Source: Actinomycetota bacterium (GTDB taxonomy: Bacteria; Actinomycetota; Acidimicrobiia; Spongiisociales; UBA5794). From it: a DNA stretch of 5,383 bases. Below are positions 1-5,182 of the stretch, in pieces. The notes beneath the pieces were generated by a model. It saw only the letters and a program-made list of their open reading frames with translations, did no database searches and was not told the DNA's origin. Position 1 is the first letter of the stretch, and every line of letters starts with the position of its first letter. The DNA lies in NCBI GenBank assembly GCA_003648875.1, contig QMQC01000149.1, positions 1 through 5,383 of the forward strand, written 5' to 3'. The position numbers and the translations under genes are program-made.

Positions 1-997
1 CACGCTCGAAAGACACGAGAGATGTGGTGAACTCGACCCTCGCATTCGCAAGGGCTGACATCGGTCCGTACAGCGAGCCAAGATACGCGCTGAGTGCGAC
101 GATCGTCCCAACGGTCAGCGTTCCGTTGATGACAAACACAGCGCCGAGCCAGAAGGTTGCAGCGGTACCAAGTGCCGCAACGAGACCGAGTGCCATAAAG
201 AACCAACGACCGATCGTTGCCTGCGTGATGCCGAGATCTCGGACCTGGGATGCATGTGTGGCAAACCGGTCGTGCTCGAACTCTGACCGCCCGAACAACT
301 TCACGAGGAGCGCGCCGGAAACTGAGAGGGTTTCCTGCATCACCGAGTTCATCTCGGCGTTGGCAGCCATCTGCCGTCGTCGGATGTCCCGCAGTCGCTT
401 GCCGACGCGGCGAGAAGCAATGATGAACAACGGAAGGATCGAAACGGCCAAAAGCGTCAGGCGCCACTCAAGCCTCGACATGACGATCAACGTCGCCACG
501 ACCGTGAAGATGTTCGCAACGAGAGACACGAACGTCGATGTCACAGCTTGCTGTGCACCGATCACATCAGAGTTGAGCCGGGACATGAGCTCGCCGGTCT
601 TGGTATTGGTGAAGAACCCGAGAGACATCTGCTGGAGATGATCGAACAGTTCTCGACGGAGGTCGTAGATGATCCCTTCGCCCATCTTGGCGGATGCCCG
701 GCGCTGGATCACCCCCACAACTCCGTTCACGAAGGGCACCGCAACCATGCCGATACCGAGCAATGTGACGAGTCGCAGACTCTCCTCCGGGATCGCCTGA
801 TCGATGAGACCGCGCATCAACAGCGGTGGTGCGAGTGACAGAATCGAAATCACGACGATGGTGGCAAGCACCACGGCTACATGAAGCTTGTACGGCCTTG
901 CATACGTGATGACGCGACCGATCAGCTCTCTGTCGATTTCAGGTGTCGACTGATTCTCGTCATGACGCATGAATGCGCCCCAGGAAGATCCGTGCAT
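1..997 (-). CDS. ABC-type half-exporter, N-terminal transmembrane domain (partial, 3' end outside window)
   Basis: Reading the minus strand gives 332 codons without a stop, running off the left edge. The product is the membrane domain of a type I ABC exporter of the MsbA/multidrug class, which would sit in the cytoplasmic membrane and work as a dimer. Visible parts: a short cytoplasmic N-terminus (residues 1-35), hydrophobic helices near 40-65, 75-97, 153-174, 178-197, 265-290 and 295-312, the first coupling-loop motif FFTNTKTGELMSRLNSDV (about 128-145), the second loop around GALLVKLFGR (228-237), and the run into the ATPase linker at VEFTTSLVSFER. The Walker A, signature and Walker B motifs are not in the window. 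The start at 997 is chosen because it gives MHGSSW..., resembling the MHG-x-x-W opening I recall from actinobacterial homologues; an in-frame ATG at 970 is the alternative. Neither start has a good ribosome-binding site. Substrate cannot be told from this part. It lies downstream of, and co-directional with, the lipoprotein gene. Confidence 0.93.
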   Translation of the reverse strand, partial: MHGSSWGAFMRHDENQSTPEIDRELIGRVITYARPYKLHVAVVLATIVVISILSLAPPLLMRGLIDQAIPEESLRLVTLLGIGMVAVPFVNGVVGVIQRRASAKMGEGIIYDLRRELFDHLQQMSLGFFTNTKTGELMSRLNSDVIGAQQAVTSTFVSLVANIFTVVATLIVMSRLEWRLTLLAVSILPLFIIASRRVGKRLRDIRRRQMAANAEMNSVMQETLSVSGALLVKLFGRSEFEHDRFATHASQVRDLGITQATIGRWFFMALGLVAALGTAATFWLGAVFVINGTLTVGTIVALSAYLGSLYGPMSALANARVEFTTSLVSFER

Positions 998-1006
998 AGC
1001 GGAACA

Positions 1007-1076
1007 GTAATCCGATGGCCGATAACCGATAACCGATAACCGAGATCCGACGCCCGATGACCGACAACCGAAATCC
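1007..1076 (-). repeat. Tandem 7-bp repeat array (10 degenerate units) upstream of the ABC exporter
   Basis: On the minus strand the units read in order GGATTTC, GGTTGTC, GGTCATC, GGGCGTC, GGATCTC, GGTTATC three times, GGCCATC and GGATTAC. Every unit starts with GG and ends with C, and three adjacent copies are identical, so the period of seven is clear. The array ends only 9 bp before the exporter ATG at 997 and fills most of the gap between the lipoprotein stop and that ATG. The G-rich strand is the sense strand of the exporter. It is not a CRISPR: units are short and there are no spacers. Function is unknown; similar short heptamer runs are seen in intergenic DNA of other bacteria. Confidence 0.85.
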
Positions 1077-1118
1077 ACTCCTCCAGGCTTCGGAAGCGAG
1101 CCCCGCGAGCGTCAGCGA

Positions 1119-1793
1119 CTACGGAAGCAGGCCTGAGAGGGCTACGGCTGAGTTGGCGATGTCGATGCAGAGTTCCTCTGAAATGTTGGATCGACAGAAC
1201 AACTCGTACCGATGCCCTGCCTCCGTCCATCCGAGGCTGATCCCATCCGGGACGATGATCGGGACGATCTCAGATCTCGCCGCAAGCAGATCTGCAGCTG
1301 CCTGACCCACACGAAGCACCCCGAGTCTGGCCGAGTTGGATTGATAGGGATCCGATGTCCACATTCCGAAGGCGGCAGAAATGTCCGGATCAAGACCACC
1401 GGTGGTCTCATCGTAGACGAGCTGACTTGTGATCCACCGGACGGTTTCGGGCACGAGGTCGGGGAAGGCGATCGTGGGCATCGCCGTGGAAATCTCTGAT
1501 CTCGAGGACTGAACGAACCTGCTGTTCAACTCACGCTCCCACACGCCTCGGATCACCTGCTCCGGCGTTCCGGTCATCTCGTTGGGAAGGTCGTCGTTGA
1601 ACCATTCCACGGCAGTCGCACCGATGAGTCCTTCATCTCCGGTTCCAGCAACGACAGCCACAACGGTTGTGGTGGTCGCGTCGCCTTGGGCGTAGGCGCG
1701 AGTGCGGTCGCCAACGCCATCGAGGAGACCCGCATCCCCACAGGCAGCAAGCACAACAGAGAGCGCCAATGCACCGACCATCAACCGTGTCAT
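1119..1793 (-). CDS. Predicted lipoprotein of unknown function
   Basis: A 224-residue protein with a textbook lipoprotein signal: MTR, a hydrophobic stretch (residues 4-17) and the lipobox VLAAC with the lipidated cysteine at 18. It should be exported, lipidated and anchored on the outer face of the cytoplasmic membrane. After a short flexible, Thr-rich stretch (about 38-50) comes a single soluble domain that I do not recognise. It has several Trp residues and two late cysteines, C200 and C209, that could form a disulfide outside the cell. The ATG at 1793 is chosen because it places the signal peptide exactly at the N-terminus; the same frame stays open further upstream but that part is low-quality and crosses the divergent gene. 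No clear Shine-Dalgarno sequence precedes it. The gene is transcribed toward the ABC exporter, with a 121-bp gap that includes the 7-bp array, so co-transcription is possible but not shown. Confidence 0.8.
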   Translation of the reverse strand: MTRLMVGALALSVVLAACGDAGLLDGVGDRTRAYAQGDATTTTVVAVVAGTGDEGLIGATAVEWFNDDLPNEMTGTPEQVIRGVWERELNSRFVQSSRSEISTAMPTIAFPDLVPETVRWITSQLVYDETTGGLDPDISAAFGMWTSDPYQSNSARLGVLRVGQAAADLLAARSEIVPIIVPDGISLGWTEAGHRYELFCRSNISEELCIDIANSAVALSGLLP

Positions 1794-1919
1794 GCTCGGA
1801 AGGATGGCACGGTTTCTCAATAACCGACAGCACCCCTGATTGCGATCGACCGTCAGGCAGCCGATCGGAGAACGCTCCTCCGAAAGCCGCAGTCTCGCCT
1901 GAGGAGGGTCTTGGCCAAC

Positions 1920-1961
1920 GATTCGCGGTTTGCGGTTTGCGGTCTGGGCTCCTGGGTGCCG
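1920..1961 (+). repeat. Short tandem 7-bp repeat array upstream of the lipoate-ligase-like gene
   Basis: The plus strand reads GATTCGC, GGTTTGC, GGTTTGC, GGTCTGG, then GCTCCTG and GGTGCCG. The core 1927-1947 is clear; the flanking units are degenerate. The GGTT start and final C resemble the GGTTATC units at 1007-1076, but the two arrays lie on opposite strands. Each has its G-rich strand as the sense strand of the next gene. Confidence 0.6.
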
Positions 1962-1970
1962 AGAGGCAGA

Positions 1971-1989
1971 GGAGGAGAGCGTGAGCTGA
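1971..1989 (+). promoter_or_regulatory. Strong Shine-Dalgarno motif followed by a two-codon mini-ORF
   Basis: GGAGGAG at 1971-1977 is the best ribosome-binding site in the window. Properly spaced after it is GTG-AGC-TGA (1981-1989), a start codon with only one further sense codon. The real gene could then begin at TTG 1996 or ATG 2014, both in the same frame. It may be a tiny leader or re-initiation site, or the motif may simply serve a start codon slightly too far downstream. This is seen in sequence; function is inferred and weak. Confidence 0.3.
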
Positions 1990-2013
1990 GAACCGTTGAT
2001 AGCCTCGAGCGTC

Positions 2014-2775
2014 ATGGAAGACACCCTCGTCCACATCGTAAGTGACCACCTCACGGGCGATGCTCCGCTCGATACAGCGATCTCTCGTGCGATTCTGCAG
2101 CAGGTTTCTGATGGTGACCTCCCGGAGACCCTGCAGATCGGACGACCACACCGGGTCGTTGCCTTCGGAAGACACGATGCCGTCACGTCGGGATTCGACA
2201 GGGCAGTTGCGATCGCCATCGACAGTGGCTTCGATCCAACAATTCGGTTGGCCGGGGGTCGCGCCGTGGTCTTCCATGAACACGTGGTCCGCTTCTCTTG
2301 GACAGTCCCCACTCCGGATCCCGTTCGCAACATGCACGCCCTGTTCCAAGTGGTCACAGACAGCGTCATAGACACGCTCGGGTCCTTCGAAGTGTCGGCG
2401 ACTGCTGGTGAGTTGCCACGCGAATACTGCCCGGGCAAATACAGCGTGTCGGTGCGTGGTGGCGGGAAGGTGATGGGGTCAGGTCAGCGTTTGGCCCGTC
2501 ATGCGAGCCAGATCGCAGGCATGATCGTCGTGAAGGATGGTGCTTCGATCAACTCGGTGCTGGGGCCGGTCTATGAGGCATTGGGTCTTGACATGGACCC
2601 GGCCGCAACGGGAAGTATCTCTGACATCGCAGACGTGGACACATCGGCAGTCATGGAGCGCTTCGCTCGACACATAGTGGGCAGTCGGGAATCGATCGAG
2701 GCCGGCATCGGGATCGAAACATCGGCAACTGCGTGCGAATTCCGGTCCGATCACGACCCACGCACATTTGCGTGA
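2014..2775 (+). CDS. Lipoate-protein ligase / octanoyltransferase-fold protein (BPL/LplA/LipB family)
   Basis: A 253-residue cytoplasmic protein of the LplA/LipM/biotin-ligase fold, which attaches or transfers lipoyl or octanoyl groups to the lysine of E2 or H-protein domains. The signature is IRLAGGRAVVFHE (residues 77-89), matching the family RRxxGGxxVxH motif, followed by EYCPGKYSVSV (137-147) and GGKVMGSGQR (150-159), where K152 corresponds to the conserved active-site lysine. C139 sits about where LipM-type octanoyltransferases keep their catalytic cysteine, so ligase and transferase are both possible. The protein is short for a full LplA with its C-terminal accessory domain; only about 70 residues follow the core. 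The ATG at 2014 is preferred for its codon and fit to the family; an in-frame TTG at 1996 would add six residues. It precedes the AroQ-hydrolase gene by 28 bp on the same strand, suggesting an operon. Fold assignment is firm, exact substrate is not. Confidence 0.88.
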   Translation: MEDTLVHIVSDHLTGDAPLDTAISRAILQQVSDGDLPETLQIGRPHRVVAFGRHDAVTSGFDRAVAIAIDSGFDPTIRLAGGRAVVFHEHVVRFSWTVPTPDPVRNMHALFQVVTDSVIDTLGSFEVSATAGELPREYCPGKYSVSVRGGGKVMGSGQRLARHASQIAGMIVVKDGASINSVLGPVYEALGLDMDPAATGSISDIADVDTSAVMERFARHIVGSRESIEAGIGIETSATACEFRSDHDPRTFA

Positions 2776-2803
2776 GTACGCGAAACCATCAAGACTGAAT
2801 CCC

Positions 2804-3943
2804 ATGCGCATCCTCGTCATCAACGGACCAAATCTGAACCTCCTCGGAACCAGGGAGCCCGACATCTATGGGACAGCGACTCTGTCCGACCTCGAAGCTC
2901 AATGGCAGCTCAAGGCTGACGCCATCGAAGCGACGATCGAAACGTTCCAATCCAACCACGAGGGATCGATCGTCGATGCCATCGGGGAAGGGGTTGCCCG
3001 ATACGACGGTCTCGTGATCAACGCGGGTGCCTTGACGCACTATTCATACGCGATTGGGGACGCCATAGCCGCGGTTGGACTACCAACGGTCGAGGTGCAC
3101 ATATCGAACATCCATGAGCGTGAGTCATGGCGCCATCTCTCGGTTCTGACAGATGTGTGTGATCTCACCATCGTCGGCCGAGGCACCGATGGCTACCTGC
3201 ACGCAATCGATCATCTCGTCGCGATCACATCACACCCTCCGATCACCGCTCGATATGGCTCGGGGTCCGACACGGTGCTCGATCTGAGAACACCTTCCGG
3301 TGACGGCCCTCATCGCGTCGCATTGCTGATCCACGGCGGCTTCTGGAGAGAGATCTGGAAACGCGACCTGATGGATCCGATCGCGGTCGCACTCACCAAC
3401 CTCGGATGGGCAACGGTGAACGTGGAGTATCACCGCGGCGACGGATCCTATGCAACGGCGCCACGCGACATCGAGAGTGCTATCCAGTGGATCAGCCACA
3501 ATGCCGTGGAGCACAATCTCGATCCCGGACGCCTGGTTGCGATCGGCCACTCGGCAGGCGGATACCTCGCCTTGTCCGTTGCCCACGACGATGGTGGGGT
3601 TTCCGGAGCCGTCGCACTCTGCGCGGTGTCAAACCTCCTCGCAACCGCAGAGTCACATCCCGATGACGACCCGGTGGCTCTGTTCCTCGGCGCGTCACGC
3701 GAAGATGCCCCTCGACTCTGGGACCAGGCGGAGCTCAGGGGACGTCCGGCAGCACCTGTGCGCCTTGTCCATGGCATCGAAGATGACGTGGTACACCCAT
3801 CCCAGACGGAGGCGTATGTCGCGCTCGGAGGCGGCACGGCACCGATGACGATGATCGCCGACTGCGGACACATGGAACTCATCGACCCATCTTCCAGGGC
3901 GTGGGCCGAAGTGGTCGGTGCGCTCGAAGCCTTCAGCTTCTAG
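2804..3943 (+). CDS. aroQ: Fusion protein: type II 3-dehydroquinate dehydratase + alpha/beta-hydrolase (HGGFW esterase/formamidase-like)
   Basis: One uninterrupted 379-residue frame with two complete enzymes. Residues 1-141 are a type II dehydroquinase (3-dehydroquinate to 3-dehydroshikimate): INGPNLNLLGTREPDIYG (6-23) with catalytic loop R17 and Y22, QSNHEG (49-54), INAGALTHYS (72-81), VEVHISN (96-102) with catalytic H99, and R106/R110. Usual length is about 145 residues, so this domain is whole. From about residue 148 an alpha/beta-hydrolase begins: oxyanion motif HGGFW (177-181), VEYHRG (207-212), nucleophile elbow GHSAGG (248-253, S250), acid D327 or D328 in HGIEDDVV, and H356 in DCGHME. 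This resembles kynurenine formamidase/BD-FAE-type esterases. There is almost no linker. ATG 2804 starts exactly at the AroQ N-terminus; TTG 2768 would add 12 residues and overlap the preceding stop. No strong ribosome-binding site is seen. The hydrolase substrate is unknown. The 3' end overlaps the convergent aminotransferase. Confidence 0.93.
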   Translation: MRILVINGPNLNLLGTREPDIYGTATLSDLEAQWQLKADAIEATIETFQSNHEGSIVDAIGEGVARYDGLVINAGALTHYSYAIGDAIAAVGLPTVEVHISNIHERESWRHLSVLTDVCDLTIVGRGTDGYLHAIDHLVAITSHPPITARYGSGSDTVLDLRTPSGDGPHRVALLIHGGFWREIWKRDLMDPIAVALTNLGWATVNVEYHRGDGSYATAPRDIESAIQWISHNAVEHNLDPGRLVAIGHSAGGYLALSVAHDDGGVSGAVALCAVSNLLATAESHPDDDPVALFLGASREDAPRLWDQAELRGRPAAPVRLVHGIEDDVVHPSQTEAYVALGGGTAPMTMIADCGHMELIDPSSRAWAEVVGALEAFSF

Positions 3944-5138
3944 CTACGAATTCTACGATTCGTTCGAGACCCTCCACAAGATCGGCATCGGAGAGAGCGA
4001 AGGACAATCTTGCGTAACCGGGGGCACCGAATGCCTCTCCCGGTACGATCGCAACACTCACCTCTTCGAGCAGAAGAGCCGCAAGCTCCATGGTCGATGT
4101 TGCCGTCCTTCCGCCAATGGGCCGGTTCAAGAGTCCTGTCATGTTGGGAAACGCGTAGAACGCACCCTCTGGTGTCGTGCATGTAACGCCGTCGATCGAT
4201 CCCAAGATCTCGATCATGGAGCGCCTCCGCCTGTCGAAGGCCTCGCACATCATGTCGACAGTGTCAAGAGATCCCGAGACGGCGTTGAGAGCTGCTGCTT
4301 GAGCGACGTTGTTCACATTCGACGTGAGATGTGACTGAATTCGTGTCGCAGCTGAGGCAACGTCAGGGGGTCCGATCATCCAGCCCACCCGCCAACCGGT
4401 CATGGCATACGTCTTTGCCACCCCGTTCACGACAACGCATCGGTCTGCCATTTCAGGCACAACGACAGGCATCGAATGGAATGTCGCGTCGCCGTACACG
4501 AGATGCTCATAGATCTCGTCGGTCATGACCCAGATACGACGATCGGCAGCCCACTCACCGACTGCTCTGATCTGGTCCTCCGTGTACACAGCTCCGGTGG
4601 GGTTCGAGGGACTCACGAAGATCAGCATCTTCGTTCGTTCCGTTACCGCAGCGTCGAGTTGGTCAACCGTCACCGTGAAGTTCGATGACTCGTCAGTCGG
4701 CACGACGACCGGTACTCCACCTGCGAGGGCGATCGCCTCCGGATATGTCACCCAGTACGGCGATGGGAGCAGAACCTCGTCACCCGGATCGACCAACACC
4801 TGGCATGTTTGGTACACAGCATGCTTTCCGCCGTTGGTCACGACGACCTGTGATTGATCCACGACGAATCCCGAGTCGCGTTGCGTCTTTGCCGCAATTG
4901 CCTCGCGGAGGTCTGGCTGACCCGCAGCTGGTGAGTAGTGATGCGATCTCGGGTCCCTTGCGGCACGGAGAGCAGCCTCAACGATCGGTTCTGGAGTCGG
5001 AAAGTCAGGCTCCCCCGCTCCGTATCCGATGACAGGAATGCCCGCGGCACGTAGTTCTCTCGCCTTGGCCGTGATAGCGAGGGTTGCTGACGGACTGACA
5101 GCGAGAGCCCTCTTCGATATCGATGCACCGTGCTTCAT
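3933..5138 (-). CDS. Class I PLP-dependent aminotransferase (aspartate aminotransferase-like, subgroup I-beta)
   Basis: A 401-residue, full-length cytoplasmic fold-type I aminotransferase. Motifs in order: PSATLAITAKARELR (16-30), GAGEPDFPTP (40-49), NGGKHAVY (102-109), PYWVTYPE (127-134), SPSNPTG (176-182), DEIYEHLVY (207-215), the PLP Schiff-base lysine K242 in VAKTYAMTGWRVGW, phosphate-binding R250, GAFYAFP (325-331) and the substrate alpha-carboxylate arginine R377 in YARLSFALSD. The opening and the GGK motif (K105) match the Thermus/actinobacterial aspartate aminotransferase group, where that lysine recognises dicarboxylic substrates. Aspartate/2-oxoglutarate transamination is therefore the best guess; some members also transaminate prephenate, which I cannot exclude or prove. 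The start at 5138 has a good ribosome-binding site 8 nt away. It is divergent from serC, and its last 11 bp overlap the end of the AroQ-hydrolase gene. Confidence 0.95.
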   Translation of the reverse strand: MKHGASISKRALAVSPSATLAITAKARELRAAGIPVIGYGAGEPDFPTPEPIVEAALRAARDPRSHHYSPAAGQPDLREAIAAKTQRDSGFVVDQSQVVVTNGGKHAVYQTCQVLVDPGDEVLLPSPYWVTYPEAIALAGGVPVVVPTDESSNFTVTVDQLDAAVTERTKMLIFVSPSNPTGAVYTEDQIRAVGEWAADRRIWVMTDEIYEHLVYGDATFHSMPVVVPEMADRCVVVNGVAKTYAMTGWRVGWMIGPPDVASAATRIQSHLTSNVNNVAQAAALNAVSGSLDTVDMMCEAFDRRRRSMIEILGSIDGVTCTTPEGAFYAFPNMTGLLNRPIGGRTATSTMELAALLLEEVSVAIVPGEAFGAPGYARLSFALSDADLVEGLERIVEFVARS

Positions 5139-5182
5139 AAGGTCTACTCTCCGACTATCGAGTGGATGGGTTCACGATAGGC
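5139..5182. promoter_or_regulatory. 44-bp divergent spacer with a small inverted repeat
   Basis: Only 44 bp lie between the aminotransferase ATG and the serC ATG, so the two promoters must overlap each other or reach into the opposite coding region. The spacer holds the inverted repeat CTATCG (5155-5160) and CGATAG (5175-5180) with a 14-nt gap. It could be a shared operator, but arms of six can arise by chance in such a space. No clear -10 or -35 boxes were chosen. Confidence 0.3.
5147..5152 (-). promoter_or_regulatory. Ribosome-binding site of the aminotransferase gene
   Basis: The minus strand reads GGAGAG, ending 8 nt before the ATG at 5138. It is one of the few good Shine-Dalgarno matches in the window and supports that start codon. 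Confidence 0.7.

Larger units (their letters stand above)
1794..1995. other. Divergent intergenic region between lipoprotein and lipoate-ligase-like genes
   Basis: About 200 bp separate the two divergent start codons and should hold both promoters. I could not pick convincing -35/-10 pairs. Visible items are: a single heptamer GGTTATT on the minus strand (1819-1825), matching the main repeat unit and lying just 5' of the lipoprotein start; a small inverted repeat TCGGAG/CTCCGA (1865-1870 and 1878-1883, 7-nt loop); the perfect 8-bp palindrome TTGGCCAA (1911-1918); the second heptamer array (1920-1961); and a strong ribosome-binding-site-like motif at 1971-1977. Minus-strand open frames through this stretch are not credible genes. 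Confidence 0.55.

Noticed and set aside
24..838. Two plus-strand open frames covering 24-641 and 548-838
   Set aside because: They lie opposite the ABC exporter, whose minus-strand frame shows a clear transmembrane domain and conserved coupling-loop motifs.
1007..1076. CRISPR array
   Set aside because: The units are only 7 bp, directly adjacent and without unique spacers; no cas genes are present.
1091..1118. Possible terminator after the lipoprotein gene (GCTTCCGAAGC and GCGAGC copies)
   Set aside because: GCTTC-C-GAAGC has a one-base loop, and the GCGAGC copies are direct, not inverted; there is no T-run.
922..1305. Small open frames over the heptamer array on both strands
   Set aside because: Their translation shows the repeat (GYRLSVIGHR-like peptides), which is an artefact of the 7-bp units; the left part overlaps the exporter gene.
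1633..2438. Long minus-strand frames, including the upstream extension of the lipoprotein frame beyond 1793
   Set aside because: They are antisense to the lipoate-ligase-like gene and pass through the repeat array, giving low-complexity TANRKP-like peptide. The signal peptide fixes the true start at 1793.
2768..2803. TTG start at 2768 for the AroQ-hydrolase gene
   Set aside because: It would add 12 residues not expected in AroQ, whereas ATG 2804 gives the standard MRILVINGPN opening. An 8-bp overlap coupling it to the previous gene remains possible.
3926..3940. Hairpin GAAGC-CTTCA-GCTTC as a bidirectional terminator at the convergent junction
   Set aside because: The stem is only 5 bp, lies inside coding sequence of both genes, and no T-tract follows on either strand.
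3230..3943. AroQ and hydrolase as two genes separated by a frameshift or stop
   Set aside because: The frame is continuous through both domains, with no stop between the last AroQ helix and the first hydrolase strand.
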